A stretch of DNA of 64,000 nucleotides from Burkholderia sp. Bp9143 (GTDB taxonomy: Bacteria > Pseudomonadota > Gammaproteobacteria > Burkholderiales > Burkholderiaceae), in contig NZ_QTPO01000003.1 of assembly GCF_003853645.1 (NCBI RefSeq), positions 1-64,000 of the forward strand, written 5' to 3'. Within the stretch, counting starts at the first letter, position 1; every line of letters starts with the position of its first letter. Positions 8,614 to 17,897 of the stretch are shown in pieces. The notes under the pieces are model-generated. The model was given only the letters and a program-made list of their open reading frames with translations. It searched no databases and had not been told where the DNA came from. A program made the position numbers and the translations under genes.

Positions 8614-9306
8614 ATGACTCAAGACGAACTCAAACGCCTGGTTGGCCAGGCGGCCGCCGATTATGTGATCCAGAACGTGCCGGAAGGCGCCGTGATCGGC
8701 GTCGGCACCGGCTCGACCGCCAACTGCTTCATCGACGCGCTCGCGGCCGTCAAATCGCGCTATCGCGGCGCCGTGTCGAGCTCGATCGCGACGACCGAAC
8801 GCCTGAAATCGCATGGGATCAAGGTGTTCGACCTGAACGAGGTCGAATCGCTGCAGGTGTACGTCGACGGTGCCGACGAGATCGACGCAAGCGGTGCAAT
8901 GATCAAGGGCGGCGGCGGCGCATTGACGCGCGAGAAGATCGTTGCGTCGGTGGCCGATACCTTCGTCTGCATCGCGGACGGCAGCAAGCGCGTGCCGGTA
9001 CTCGGCGCCTTCCCGCTGCCGATCGAGGTCGTGCCGATGGCGCGCACGGCGATCGGCCGGCGCGTGACCGCGCTCGGCGGCGTGCCGGTGCTGCGCGTGA
9101 CGAAGGACGGCGCACCGTACATCACCGACAACGGCAACGAGATCATCGACGTGAAGGGGCTGCAGATCGCCGATCCGCGCGGTTTCGAAGCGCAGGTCAA
9201 CGCATGGCCGGGCGTCGTGACGGTCGGCCTGTTCGCCGAGCGCGGCGCGAATCTGTGCCTGCTCGGCACGGCAAACGGCGTTGAAACGATCGTCTATCCC
9301 GATTAA
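8614..9306 (+). CDS. rpiA: Ribose-5-phosphate isomerase A
   Basis: A 230-residue enzyme interconverting ribose-5-phosphate and ribulose-5-phosphate in the pentose phosphate pathway. The phosphate-binding loop GVGTGSTAN is near residue 29, the catalytic aspartates are in VDGADEID, and the catalytic lysine region is [13 protein letters not shown]. Full length, followed by a strong terminator. Confidence 0.98.
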   Translation: MTQDELKRLVGQAAADYVIQNVPEGAVIGVGTGSTANCFIDALAAVKSRYRGAVSSSIATTERLKSHGIKVFDLNEVESLQVYVDGADEIDASGAMIKGGGGALTREKIVASVADTFVCIADGSKRVPVLGAFPLPIEVVPMARTAIGRRVTALGGVPVLRVTKDGAPYITDNGNEIIDVKGLQIADPRGFEAQVNAWPGVVTVGLFAERGANLCLLGTANGVETIVYPD

Positions 9307-9386
9307 TCGCAACTGAATGAGAAGCAGTCCGTAATGGCGTCAAGATGCCGTAATGGATTGCATGTTTAAATTTGGCGATAATCGCG

Positions 9387-9422
9387 GCCCGGCAAGCGCA
9401 GAGCGCTTTCCGGGCTTTTTTT
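9387..9422 (+). terminator. Rho-independent terminator after rpiA
   Basis: GCCCGG-C-AAGCGC-AGA-GCGCTT-T-CCGGGC followed by seven T residues. It separates rpiA from the GntR-family gene. Confidence 0.93.
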
Positions 9423-9506
9423 GAGGCCTTATAAATCACCCCGTCAAAAAGAGGGATAACCCTGTCAGGTGTTTACCAGATAGCGAAATATCCTCGAACT
9501 CATCAA

Positions 9507-9521
9507 CTTATAGATCATAAG
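9507..9521. promoter_or_regulatory. Palindrome upstream of the FadR-type regulator
   Basis: CTTAT-AGATC-ATAAG: 5-bp arms around a 5-bp centre, 68 bp before the regulator start. A plausible self-operator; not a known consensus that I can name. Confidence 0.4.
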
Positions 9522-9589
9522 AACAGTCGTAACCAGGGCCGGCGGAACTGCGGAGCAGGTGTTCGCAAATCGACGCACGGGGAGGTGTC

Positions 9590-10306
9590 ATGGAGCAGGG
9601 CAAAGACCGGTCACTGGTCGCCAAAGTGATGGATGGGCTTGTCGAAGGTATCGTCGAAGACAAGTATGGCGGCATTCTGCCGCCGCAGGACGTGCTGTCG
9701 AAAGAGTTCGACGTGAGCCGTACGGTGATGCGCGAAGCATTATCGATGTTGCTTGCGCGCGACATGCTCGACGTGCGTCCGAAAGTCGGCACGCGCGTTC
9801 GGCCGATGCGCGACTGGCGCATGATCGATGAAGACGTGGTGAGTTGGCGGTTTCGTGCGAAGCCGGATCCGCAGTTCATGCGTGACGTCATCGAATTCCG
9901 GATGCTGATCGAACCGCGCGCGACCGCGCAGGCGGCGGTCCGTGCGACGGCCGTCGACATCGCGGGCATCCGCGAGGCGTTCGAGGCGTTCAAGGTGTTG
10001 CAACCGGGCGACCCCGGCTACGACACGGCGGACGAACTGCTGCATACGCGGATCGTCCAGGCGAGCGGCAACCAGTTCTTCCAGCAGATGGCGGCAATCG
10101 TGCGCGGCGCGGTGCGGCTCGTGAATCCGCGCGTCGCGCAGAAGGATGGCGCGCACGACATCGCGGTCAAGGCGCACGCGCGCGTCGTCGATGCGATCGA
10201 ACGTCGCGATCCGCGCGAAGCCGAAGCGGCGTCGCTCGCCCTGATCGATTTCAGCGCCGACGAGATCTCGCGCGATTTCTCCGTCGACGTGCCCGTACGC
10301 GCCTGA
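9590..10306 (+). CDS. GntR/FadR-family transcriptional regulator
   Basis: 238 residues. The N-terminal winged HTH (GGILPPQDVLSKEFDVSRTV through REALSMLLARDMLDVRPKVGT) is followed by an all-alpha FCD domain (about 95-230) whose metal/ligand-binding acids and histidines (EFRMLIEPRA, LHTRI, VKAHARVVDAI) are present. FCD regulators sense small carboxylates or sugar acids. The ATG is preceded by GGGGAGGTG. The next gene is a Gfo/Idh dehydrogenase on the same strand 100 bp away, so the pair may form a small sugar-acid unit. Confidence 0.9.
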   Translation: MEQGKDRSLVAKVMDGLVEGIVEDKYGGILPPQDVLSKEFDVSRTVMREALSMLLARDMLDVRPKVGTRVRPMRDWRMIDEDVVSWRFRAKPDPQFMRDVIEFRMLIEPRATAQAAVRATAVDIAGIREAFEAFKVLQPGDPGYDTADELLHTRIVQASGNQFFQQMAAIVRGAVRLVNPRVAQKDGAHDIAVKAHARVVDAIERRDPREAEAASLALIDFSADEISRDFSVDVPVRA

Positions 10307-10406
10307 ATCCGCTCGCGTCGCTTATCCGTGAGCCGGCGAGCCGTTTATCATGACGGCCGGCCGGCAGCGTGCCGGCCACCGTCCACGACCGACACGGAAG
10401 ATCCGG

Positions 10407-11393
10407 ATGAACGACCTCGACAATCGCCTGGTGCGCTTCGGCATCATCGGCGCAGGCAGCATTGCACGCCGTTTCGCGCAAAGCCTCGCTCACGTGCCCG
10501 GTGCCGTGCTCGCCGGCGTATGGGCACGCCGCGCCGACGCGGCGACCGCCTTCTGCGACAACTGCGGTGGCACGCCTGCCGCCAGCCTCGATGCACTTCT
10601 CGCGAGCGACATCGACGCGATCTACATCGCGACACTCCACGACAGTCACGCGCTCTACGCGCAGGCGGCGCTCGCCGCCGGCAAGGCCGTGCTGTGCGAA
10701 AAGCCGGCGACGCTGAACGCGGCGCAACTCGACGCGGTGCTGGATGCGGCGCACGCTGCCGGACGGCTCTTCATGGAAGCGATGAAGCCTCCGTTCTTTC
10801 CGTTGTACCGTCAGCTGCGTGCGCACCTGCATGACGATCCGATCGGCGAGATCCGGCTCGTGCGCGCGGGCTGCGCGTCGTCGTCGGTGCCCGGCGATCA
10901 TTCCGTCTATCGTCTCGATCGTGCTGGCGGCGCGCTGCTCGATATCGGGATCTACGAAGCGTTTCTCGCGGTCGACTGGCTCGGTGCCGCACACGACGTG
11001 CAGACGCTCGGGCGCGTCGGCGCGACGGGCGTCGACGTATTCGCGAGCCTGAACAGTCGCCACGCGAACGGCGGCATTGCGCAACTCTTTTGCGGGCTCG
11101 ACGTGATGGGACGCGGCGACGCGCTGCTCGCGGCGGCGGGCGGGCACGTGACGATTCACGAGAAGTGGTGGAACCCCGCGCGGGCGACGATTCGCTATGC
11201 CGATGGGCGTACCGTCGAACTCGATGTGCCGGTCGACGGCGGCGGCCTGAACTACGAAACCGCCCATTTCTGCGATCTGCTGCGCGCGGGCGAACTCGAG
11301 AGCCCGATCATGACGCACGACCATTCACGACAGATGATCGCGATGACCGATGCGGCACGCGCGGCGCTCGGCGTGCGCTATTCGGGCGAATAG
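10407..11393 (+). CDS. Gfo/Idh/MocA-family oxidoreductase
   Basis: A 328-residue NAD(P)-dependent dehydrogenase. A Rossmann motif GIIGAGSIARRF is at residues 12-23 and the family-defining EKPA is near residue 97, followed by the C-terminal alpha/beta dimer domain (DIGIYEAFLAVDWLG). Substrates in this family are sugars, inositols or trans-dihydrodiols; this one cannot be assigned. ATG 10407 (GGAAG upstream) is preferred over an in-frame start 57 bp earlier whose extension is not protein-like. Confidence 0.88.
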   Translation: MNDLDNRLVRFGIIGAGSIARRFAQSLAHVPGAVLAGVWARRADAATAFCDNCGGTPAASLDALLASDIDAIYIATLHDSHALYAQAALAAGKAVLCEKPATLNAAQLDAVLDAAHAAGRLFMEAMKPPFFPLYRQLRAHLHDDPIGEIRLVRAGCASSSVPGDHSVYRLDRAGGALLDIGIYEAFLAVDWLGAAHDVQTLGRVGATGVDVFASLNSRHANGGIAQLFCGLDVMGRGDALLAAAGGHVTIHEKWWNPARATIRYADGRTVELDVPVDGGGLNYETAHFCDLLRAGELESPIMTHDHSRQMIAMTDAARAALGVRYSGE

Positions 11394-11447
11394 GCAGGGA
11401 GGAAGGGGCCGGGCGCGCATCTGCGGCCCGGCGAAAGTGCAACGTGC

Positions 11448-12140
11448 TCAGTGCCGCGCGGGCAGCGACAGGCGCTTTTCGTACCAGCGCTGGACCCATT
11501 CGAGGATCTGGCACAGCACCCAGTAGACAGCGGCGGCGGCGAGGTACAGCGGCAACGGCTGATAGGTCGCCGCGATTACTTCCTGCGCGCTGCGCAGCAG
11601 CTCGGTCACGGTGATCACGGACACGAGCGATGTGTCCTTGATCAGGCTGATCAGGCTGTTCGATAGGCTCGGCACGGCGATGCGCAGCGCCTGCGGGCCG
11701 ATCACGTAGCGCAGCGTCTGCCCCCACGACAGCCCGAGGCTGTATGCGGCCAGCCATTGGCCGCGCGCGATCCCGTTGATCGCGCCGCGCATGCTTTCGG
11801 ACATGTAAGCGGCGACGTTCGCGGACAGCGCGATCACGCCGGCCGGCGTCGGATCGAGCGAGATGCCGAGGCTCGGCAGACCATAATAGATGACGAAGAT
11901 CTGCACGAGCAGCGGCGTGCCGCGCATCAGGCTCACGTACGCGCGCGCGAGCCCCGCGAGCGCGTTGACCCAGATGCGTTCGAAGCCTTCGAGCGGCTCG
12001 CTTTGCCGGATGCCCATCATCGCGAGCACGACGGCGCCGAGCAGGCCGAACACCATCGACAGCACGGCGAACTTGACGGTCAGTACGGCACCCTGGGCGA
12101 GCACCGGCAGCGATTGGACGAGCAGGGACGTTGTCGACAT
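11448..12140 (-). CDS. tcyL: Polar amino-acid (cystine-type) ABC transporter permease
   Basis: A 230-residue inner-membrane permease of the HisMQ family with about five membrane segments and the EAA-type loop (GQWLAAYSLGLSWGQTLRYV followed by PQALRIAVPSLSNSLISLIK). It lies 122 bp downstream of a TcyJ-like binding protein on the same strand, so cystine or a related amino acid is the likely substrate. No ATP-binding subunit follows; the next gene is convergent. The symbol is by analogy with E. coli tcyL (yecS). Confidence 0.88.
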   Translation of the reverse strand: MSTTSLLVQSLPVLAQGAVLTVKFAVLSMVFGLLGAVVLAMMGIRQSEPLEGFERIWVNALAGLARAYVSLMRGTPLLVQIFVIYYGLPSLGISLDPTPAGVIALSANVAAYMSESMRGAINGIARGQWLAAYSLGLSWGQTLRYVIGPQALRIAVPSLSNSLISLIKDTSLVSVITVTELLRSAQEVIAATYQPLPLYLAAAAVYWVLCQILEWVQRWYEKRLSLPARH

Positions 12141-12196
12141 GGAATACGAATCGAATGCGTGCGCGAAAGCGCAATCATAAACCGGACCAATAAAAC

Positions 12197-12228
12197 AAAG
12201 GGCGGCATCGTTTCGGATGCCGCCCTTT
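12197..12228 (-). terminator. Intercistronic hairpin between binding-protein and permease genes
   Basis: AAAGGGCGGCATC-GTTTCG-GATGCCGCCCTTT is a perfect 13-bp stem, between the two cystine transporter genes. It probably acts as a partial terminator or mRNA 3' stabilizer, keeping binding protein in excess over permease. Confidence 0.85.
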
Positions 12229-12262
12229 CCGGCCCGCCATCAGGCGGGAAGCAGAGGCGTGC

Positions 12263-13057
12263 TTACTTGACCGGCTTCGTCACGTCGATGCCGAACCACG
12301 TGTCCGAGATCTTCGTGAACGTGCCGTCGGCTTCGAGTTGCGCCATCGCGTCGTCGATCGCCTTCTGGAACTTCGGGTTGCCCTTCTTGAACGGGATGCC
12401 CGACGGATTCGCCGAGCCGACGTTCGAGCCCGGGCGCAGCGGCAGCTGCGAGTTCTTCGTCAGGTACGCGAGCATCAGGCGGTCGTTCAGCGCCGCGTCG
12501 AGACGGCCGGCCGCGAGGTCGCGCAGGTACTCGGGCGCGCCCGGGTACGTCTTCACGTCGATGCCGGGCACCGACTTCGCCATGTCCATGTAGTTCGTGC
12601 CGAGCGCGACGCCGAGCTTCTTGCCCTTCAGGTCTTCGAGCGACTTGAACTGGCGCGTGTCGTCCTTGCGCTGGATCAGCTGCGCGGACGAGTACGTGTA
12701 CGCGGGCGAGAAGTCGAGCGTTTCCTTGCGCTTGTCGGTGATGCCGACTTGGTTGGCGATCACGTCGAACTTGCCGGCCTGCAGGCCCGCGATGATGCCG
12801 CTCCATTCCGTCGTGACGAACTCGACCTTCACGCCGAGCTTCGCGGCGACGGCCTTCGCGATGTCGACGTCGAAGCCGACGAGTTCGCCTTGCGGGTTCT
12901 TCGAGTTGAACGGCGGGAACGTGCCTTCGAGGCCGACGCGCAGCGTGCCGCGTTGCTTCACCTGGTCGAGGAGGTCGGCCGCATGCGCGGTGGCGGCGGC
13001 GAACGACGTGCCGATCAGACCGGCGACCAGCAGCTTCTTCAGCAGCGAAATTTTCAT
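12263..13057 (-). CDS. tcyJ: Cystine/amino-acid ABC transporter substrate-binding protein
   Basis: A 264-residue periplasmic protein with a Sec signal (MKISLLKKLLVAGLIGTSFA, cleavage near AHAAD). The SBP_bac_3 fold matches cystine-binding TcyJ/FliY: RGTLRVGLEGTFPPFNS, VGFDVDIAKAVAAKLGV, LKGKKLGVALGTNYMDMA and a C-terminus WFGIDVTK. ATG 13057 has AAGGAAA upstream; the longer in-frame version adds a non-signal leader. It heads a two-gene unit with the permease at 11448-12140. Confidence 0.92.
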   Translation of the reverse strand: MKISLLKKLLVAGLIGTSFAAATAHAADLLDQVKQRGTLRVGLEGTFPPFNSKNPQGELVGFDVDIAKAVAAKLGVKVEFVTTEWSGIIAGLQAGKFDVIANQVGITDKRKETLDFSPAYTYSSAQLIQRKDDTRQFKSLEDLKGKKLGVALGTNYMDMAKSVPGIDVKTYPGAPEYLRDLAAGRLDAALNDRLMLAYLTKNSQLPLRPGSNVGSANPSGIPFKKGNPKFQKAIDDAMAQLEADGTFTKISDTWFGIDVTKPVK

Positions 13058-13159
13058 CGTGTGAGTTTCCTTGCCCCAGCGGGGCGCTTGATTCTGACAG
13101 TGGGGTCGATCATAGCAAAAAAGCAATCGCCCACTAAATATCGTTTGTTTATGACTATA

Positions 13160-14197
13160 TTACGCGGTGCCTTCGCGCGCGATGGCCTTCACGCATTCGG
13201 CCACCAGCGCGGGGCCGCGATAGATGAAGCCCGTGTACAGCTGGACGAGCGAAGCACCGGCCGCGAGCTTCGTGCGCGCGTCCTCGCCCGAGAAGATGCC
13301 GCCGACGCCGATGATCGGCACCGCGCTGCCGACTTCGGCATGCAGCTTGCGGATCACTTCGTTCGACGCGTCGAACACCGGGCGACCCGACAGGCCGCCT
13401 GCTTCGTCCGCGTGCGGCAGGCCCTGCACGGCCGCGCGCGACAGCGTCGTGTTGGTGGCGATGACCGCTTCGATCTTGTGGCGCAGCAGCGTGTCGGCGA
13501 TTTCCTTGACCTGTTCGTCGTCGAGATCGGGCGCGATCTTCAGCGCGAGCGGCACGAGCTTGCCGTGCAGGTCGGCCAGACGCCGCTGCTTGTCCTTCAA
13601 CGCGGCGAGCAGCGCATCGAGTTCGCCCGCGCCCTGCAGCTGGCGCAGGTTCTTCGTGTTCGGCGACGAAATGTTGATCGTCACGTAGCTCGCGAACGGA
13701 TACACGCGCTCGAGGCAGTAGAGATAGTCTTCCGCGGCGCGTTCGATCGGCGTGTCGGCATTCTTGCCGATGTTCAGGCCGAGAATGCCGCGATAGCGGG
13801 CCGCCTGGACGTTCTTCACGAACTGGTCGACGCCGTGGTTGTTGAAGCCCATCCGGTTGATCAGCGCGTCGGCCTGCGGCAGGCGGAACATCCGCGGGCG
13901 CGGGTTGCCCGGCTGCGGGCGCGGCGTGACCGTGCCGACCTCGATGAAACCGAAGCCGAGCGACGCGAGGCCGTCGATGGCCGCGCCGTCCTTGTCGAGG
14001 CCGGCGGCGAGGCCGACCGGGTTGCGGAACGTGAGCCCCATCACGGTGCGCGGCGCATCGGGCACGCGAGCCGACAGCGCGCAGGCGAGGCCCGTGCGGC
14101 CGGCCGCGCCGAGCGCGCGCAGCGTGAGGTGGTGAGCGTCTTCCGCATCCATCTTGAACAGGGATGCGCGGGCCAGCGGATAGAGGGAACTGAACAC
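13160..14197 (-). CDS. pyrD: Dihydroorotate dehydrogenase (quinone), class 2
   Basis: A 345-residue membrane-associated FMN enzyme oxidizing dihydroorotate to orotate in pyrimidine synthesis, with electrons going to ubiquinone. The N-terminal amphipathic helix ([20 protein letters not shown]) is the quinone/membrane element of class 2. FMN and substrate motifs include [22 protein letters not shown] and [13 protein letters not shown] with the catalytic serine. The GTG at 14197 is chosen by alignment to family N-termini; an in-frame TTG at 14230 would add 11 residues and is less likely. Confidence 0.96.
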   Translation of the reverse strand: MFSSLYPLARASLFKMDAEDAHHLTLRALGAAGRTGLACALSARVPDAPRTVMGLTFRNPVGLAAGLDKDGAAIDGLASLGFGFIEVGTVTPRPQPGNPRPRMFRLPQADALINRMGFNNHGVDQFVKNVQAARYRGILGLNIGKNADTPIERAAEDYLYCLERVYPFASYVTINISSPNTKNLRQLQGAGELDALLAALKDKQRRLADLHGKLVPLALKIAPDLDDEQVKEIADTLLRHKIEAVIATNTTLSRAAVQGLPHADEAGGLSGRPVFDASNEVIRKLHAEVGSAVPIIGVGGIFSGEDARTKLAAGASLVQLYTGFIYRGPALVAECVKAIAREGTA

Positions 14198-14376
14198 GGG
14201 AATTGGGCGGACGGCCGGAATGAATGACAACCCGCTATTTTACCGGGAGTTGCGCGGCAAGGGCGGGCTTCGCTTCGCGCGCGCCGGCCTTGGCGCTTCT
14301 CGTGTGGTGCGGTGGCCCGCGCACGGGTAGAAACGGTGCCCGTTGCAACCGCGAAGCCGCGCCGCGGGGCGGCCTG

Positions 14377-15207
14377 TCAACCCGACCCGGAATGTCCGCC
14401 CGGCAGCGGCGCGCGGGCCAGTGCCGCATCGACCGGCGGCAGGTCGACCCGATCGGGATCGAGTACTTTCCAGCGGCCGTCGAGCAGTCCTTCGAGCGGA
14501 TGGAAGTTCGCCTTGTAGGCCATCTTCGGGCTCTCGCGAATCCAGTAGCCGAGATACACGTACGGCAGGCCGAGGCTCTTCGCCTGCTCGATCTGCCACA
14601 GGATGTTGTAGGTGCCGTAGCTCGTGTGCTGGTCGTCGGGTTCGAAGAACGTATAGACCGACGACAGTCCGTCGCCGAGGATGTCGATCATGCTGACCAT
14701 GCGCAGCTTGCCGGGCTCGCCGCCCGGTGCGTCGAGGTCGCGGAATTCGACGAGGCGCGAATTGATCCGGCTCTGCAGAAGGAACTGCTCGTACTGGTCG
14801 CGGCTGTCGCGATCCATGCCGCCGCCTGCGTGGCGCGCCGACTGGTAGCGCATGTAGAGCGCGTAGTGTTCCTCGTCGTAGTGCAGCGGCGAGACCGTCG
14901 CGACGAGCGCGCGGTGCCGCTTCCACATCCGGCGTTGCGTGCGCGACGGCGTGAACGCGCCGACCGGCACGCGCACCGGCACGCAGGCACGGCAGCCGTC
15001 GCAGTACGGGCGATAGGTGAACACGCCCGAGCGCCGGAAGCCGGCCTTCACGAGCTCGGTATAGATGTCGGAGTTGATCAGGTGGCTCGGCGTCGCGACT
15101 TGCGAGCGCGCGACGCGGCCGTCCAGATAGCTGCACGGATAGGGCGCCGTTGCATAGAATTGCAGCGCCGAAAGCGGTGAAAGCGGCAGCTCAGTCGGGT
15201 GAGTCAT
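14377..15207 (-). CDS. bpt: Aspartate/glutamate leucyltransferase (Bpt)
   Basis: A 276-residue enzyme of the arginyltransferase (ATE) fold that, in its bacterial Bpt form, transfers leucine from Leu-tRNA to N-terminal Asp or Glu of proteins, making them ClpS/ClpAP substrates. Characteristic elements are the cysteine cluster [14 protein letters not shown] near residues 68-80 and the acetyltransferase-like core ([20 protein letters not shown]). It lies immediately downstream of aat on the same strand (33 bp), so both N-end-rule transferases are probably made together. Confidence 0.95.
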   Translation of the reverse strand: MTHPTELPLSPLSALQFYATAPYPCSYLDGRVARSQVATPSHLINSDIYTELVKAGFRRSGVFTYRPYCDGCRACVPVRVPVGAFTPSRTQRRMWKRHRALVATVSPLHYDEEHYALYMRYQSARHAGGGMDRDSRDQYEQFLLQSRINSRLVEFRDLDAPGGEPGKLRMVSMIDILGDGLSSVYTFFEPDDQHTSYGTYNILWQIEQAKSLGLPYVYLGYWIRESPKMAYKANFHPLEGLLDGRWKVLDPDRVDLPPVDAALARAPLPGGHSGSG

Positions 15208-15240
15208 GGGCAGCTCTCGATGCAGGGAGGGAGTGCCGCG

Positions 15241-16005
15241 CTAGCGCTCGATCCCGGAGGGGGCCGCCGGTTCGGCAGGGCCCGTCAGTGCGGCGAGCAC
15301 GCGCTTGTCGAACTGCCACGGAATCGGCGGTTCGGCTACCGCGCGGCGCACGTGAGCGACAAAGGCCTTGCGTGCGATCTCGCGGCCGCCGAGCGACGCT
15401 AGATGCGACGTATTCTGCTGGCAGTCTATCATCTCCAGCCCCTGCTCGCGAAGGTGGGCGACGAGCGTCGCCAGCGCAATCTTCGACGCATCGGTGGCAT
15501 CGGCGTACATCGACTCGCCGAAAAACATCCGCCCGAACGCGACGCCGTAGAGTCCGCCCACGCGGCGCCCGTCGTGCCACGTCTCGATGCTGTGCGCATT
15601 GCCGGAACGGTAGAGCGACGTATACGCGTCGATGATCTCGGCCGTGATCCAGGTGCCGCGCTGCCCGCGGCGCGGCGCCTGCGCGCACGCGCGCATCACG
15701 CCCGGAAAGTCATGGTCGACACGCACTTCCCACGCGGGGTCGCGCAGCACGCGCTTGAGCGTCTTGCGCAGCGACGGGGACACCTTGAATTCGGCCGGCG
15801 CGAGGATCATCCGGGGGTCGGGGCTCCACCACAGCACGGGCTGGCCGTCCGAATACCATGGGAAGATGCCGCGCAGGTAGGCCTCGATCAGGCGGGACGG
15901 CAGCAGGTCGGCGCTCGCGGCGAGCAGCCCCGGTGCGCCGGTCGCCGGGCCGAGCGCGCGTTCGACAGGCGGAAACGGATCGTCCGGGCCGAGCCAGGGG
16001 ACCAT
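15241..16005 (-). CDS. aat: Leucyl/phenylalanyl-tRNA--protein transferase
   Basis: A 254-residue N-end-rule enzyme adding Leu or Phe to N-terminal Lys/Arg. Family motifs are clear: [58 protein letters not shown] and [18 protein letters not shown] 16005 ([14 protein letters not shown]) is the family start; the in-frame extension to 16137 overlaps the Nudix gene and is arginine-rich. Order on the minus strand: Nudix hydrolase, aat, bpt. Confidence 0.96.
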   Translation of the reverse strand: MVPWLGPDDPFPPVERALGPATGAPGLLAASADLLPSRLIEAYLRGIFPWYSDGQPVLWWSPDPRMILAPAEFKVSPSLRKTLKRVLRDPAWEVRVDHDFPGVMRACAQAPRRGQRGTWITAEIIDAYTSLYRSGNAHSIETWHDGRRVGGLYGVAFGRMFFGESMYADATDASKIALATLVAHLREQGLEMIDCQQNTSHLASLGGREIARKAFVAHVRRAVAEPPIPWQFDKRVLAALTGPAEPAAPSGIER

Positions 16006-16016
16006 GGGTCGCGGGC

Positions 16017-16562
16017 TCAGCCGTTGCGCAGCGAGCGGAAGATATCGCCGGTGTGGACGCCGTAGCCGCCGGCGGCGCGATCGGCGAAGAAGAAGCGCAG
16101 CGTCTGGCTGACGGTCGGGAACGCAATTTCGTCCCACGGAATGTCGGCTTCGTCGAACAGCTTGACTTCGAGGCTTTCCTCGCCGGCCTCGTAAGCCGGA
16201 TCGGTGAGCCGCGCCAGATAGAACAGGTGGACCTGATGCACGTGCGGCACGTTGAGCAACGTGAACAGGTTCTGCACCTCGACGCGTGCGCCGGCTTCCT
16301 CGAGCGTCTCGCGCGCGGCGGCCTCGGCCGTCGTCTCACCCATTTCCATGAAGCCTGCCGGCAGCGTCCAGAAACCGTAGCGCGGTTCGATCGCGCGACG
16401 GCACAGCAGGACCTGATCGCCCCAGACCGGCACCGTGCCCACCACGTTGCGCGGATTCTGGTAATGGATCGTGCCGCAGTGATCGCAGATGAAGCGCTCG
16501 CGGTTGTCGCCCGGAGGAATGCGCGCGATGACTTCGTGACCGCAGACGGAGCAGAATTTCAT
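16017..16562 (-). CDS. Nudix hydrolase with N-terminal zinc ribbon
   Basis: A 181-residue protein with four zinc-ribbon cysteines (C4, C7, C26, C29) and a complete Nudix box at about residues 70-92, containing GxxxxxE and RETLEEAG. The ribbon plus Nudix layout resembles NudC-type NADH pyrophosphatases, but it is shorter and lacks their N-terminal domain, so the substrate is open. It ends 11 bp before the aat start and is probably the first gene of a Nudix-aat-bpt unit. Confidence 0.9.
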   Translation of the reverse strand: MKFCSVCGHEVIARIPPGDNRERFICDHCGTIHYQNPRNVVGTVPVWGDQVLLCRRAIEPRYGFWTLPAGFMEMGETTAEAAARETLEEAGARVEVQNLFTLLNVPHVHQVHLFYLARLTDPAYEAGEESLEVKLFDEADIPWDEIAFPTVSQTLRFFFADRAAGGYGVHTGDIFRSLRNG

Positions 16563-16689
16563 GACGAGTGGAAGGGACGAGGTGATGCGAGTGTATCACC
16601 CGGGCGGGGCATTCTCGAACGCGAGCGCATGTGCGCGGCATGCGGCTCGAAGCGCAACGTGCGATGTGCGGAATCGGGCGCGGAAAAAC

Positions 16690-16718
16690 AAAAAGCCCGG
16701 CGTTGAGCCGGGCTTTTT
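16690..16718 (-). terminator. Terminator of the initiator tRNA gene
   Basis: AAAAAGCCCGGC-GTTGA-GCCGGGCTTTTT, 12-bp symmetric stem 16 bp past the tRNA 3' end on the minus strand. The structure is symmetric and could work in both directions. Confidence 0.9.
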
Positions 16719-16734
16719 GCATGAATCGGGACGT

Positions 16735-16811
<77 letters not shown>

Positions 16812-16827
16812 TCCGTCGAAGAATTGA

Positions 16828-16856
16828 ATTATATGGACTAACCCGAATGCTTGCAA
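16828..16856 (-). promoter_or_regulatory. Promoter of initiator tRNA
   Basis: Minus strand TTGCAA, 17-bp spacer, TATAAT, with the -10 sixteen bases from the tRNA 5' end. Confidence 0.85.
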
Positions 16857-17026
16857 GCACTTTCTGACAATCGCGCTGCAATCGCCGGCGGGACGCTTGC
16901 AGGGCCGGTACCGCAGGCGCGTGCGCTAGAATCGAGCGGTTTGCTTGTGTCGTTCATTCCTGCAGCGGAGTCGTGCGCGAAGCGCGTCGGTGCCGTTGCA
17001 ATACTCACTCCTGCATCGACGGATTC

Positions 17027-17524
17027 ATGGACATCGCTCACGATCTGCAATCGATCGGCGCGCAGGAACAGGCGCTCGTGTTTCCCCATTTCGACCCGGC
17101 TCGTGCCTGGGCGCTCGGCAACCGGATGCACGCGCTCGCGACGTCGCGCGGCCATGCGATCGCGATCGACATCGTCACGTTCGGTCAGCCGCTGTTCTAC
17201 GCGGCGCTCGCCGGCGCGACGCCCGACAATGCCGACTGGGTGCGCCGCAAGCGCAACGTCGTCGCGCATTTTCGACGCAGCTCGTATGCGATCGGCCTGC
17301 GCATGCAGCAGGCCGGCGCCACGCTCGCCGACAAGCACGGGCTGCCGATCTCCGAATATTCGCCGCATGGCGGCTCGTTTCCGCTGACCGTCGCGGGGGC
17401 CGGTGTGATCGGCTCGATCACCGCATCGGGGCTGCCGCAGCGCGCGGATCACGAGTTCGTCGTCGAAACCCTGTGTGCCGAGCTCGGGCAGGACTATGCC
17501 GTGCTGGCACTTGCAAGGAGCTGA
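17027..17524 (+). CDS. UPF0303 / HbpS-like (GlcG family) protein
   Basis: A 165-residue cytoplasmic protein of the GlcG/HbpS-like fold (UPF0303), some of whose members bind haem or participate in redox sensing; the function of this branch is not established. Typical stretches are [36 protein letters not shown] and a C-terminal [23 protein letters not shown] 17027 is the only start agreeing with the family N-terminus. It lies 3 bp before an SMR efflux gene and is likely translated with it. Confidence 0.85.
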   Translation: MDIAHDLQSIGAQEQALVFPHFDPARAWALGNRMHALATSRGHAIAIDIVTFGQPLFYAALAGATPDNADWVRRKRNVVAHFRRSSYAIGLRMQQAGATLADKHGLPISEYSPHGGSFPLTVAGAGVIGSITASGLPQRADHEFVVETLCAELGQDYAVLALARS

Positions 17525-17527
17525 GCG

Positions 17528-17866
17528 ATGCAGCTTCCGGGTTACGCATGGCTCGCGATCGCGATCGTCGCGGAAGTGGTCGGTACGTCCGCGCTGCGCG
17601 CGGCGGACGGTTTCACGCGCTTCTGGCCGTCGGTGCTCGTGGTGGCCGGTTACGGCATCGCGTTCTACTGTCTGTCGCTCACGCTGCGCACGATGCCCGT
17701 CGGCATCATCTATGCGGTGTGGTCGGGTGCCGGCATCGTGCTGATCACGCTCGTCGCGATGCTGCTCTATCGCCAGGTGCCGGACCTGCCGGCCGTGATC
17801 GGCCTCGGGCTGATCATCTCGGGCGTCGTGGTGCTGAACCTGTTCTCGAAGATGCAGGCGCACTGA
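17528..17866 (+). CDS. Small multidrug resistance (EmrE/QacE-family) efflux protein
   Basis: 112 residues, four membrane helices. The proton/drug-coupling glutamate is Glu16 in IAIVAEVVGTSALR (the EmrE Glu14 equivalent), with the conserved YAVWSGAG loop near residue 60. Works as an antiparallel dimer exporting cationic lipophiles; guanidinium export is also known in the family. Follows the UPF0303 gene by 3 bp. Confidence 0.93.
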   Translation: MQLPGYAWLAIAIVAEVVGTSALRAADGFTRFWPSVLVVAGYGIAFYCLSLTLRTMPVGIIYAVWSGAGIVLITLVAMLLYRQVPDLPAVIGLGLIISGVVVLNLFSKMQAH

Positions 17867-17897
17867 GCGTGCGCCCGCGATACGCCGGATGGCTCTC

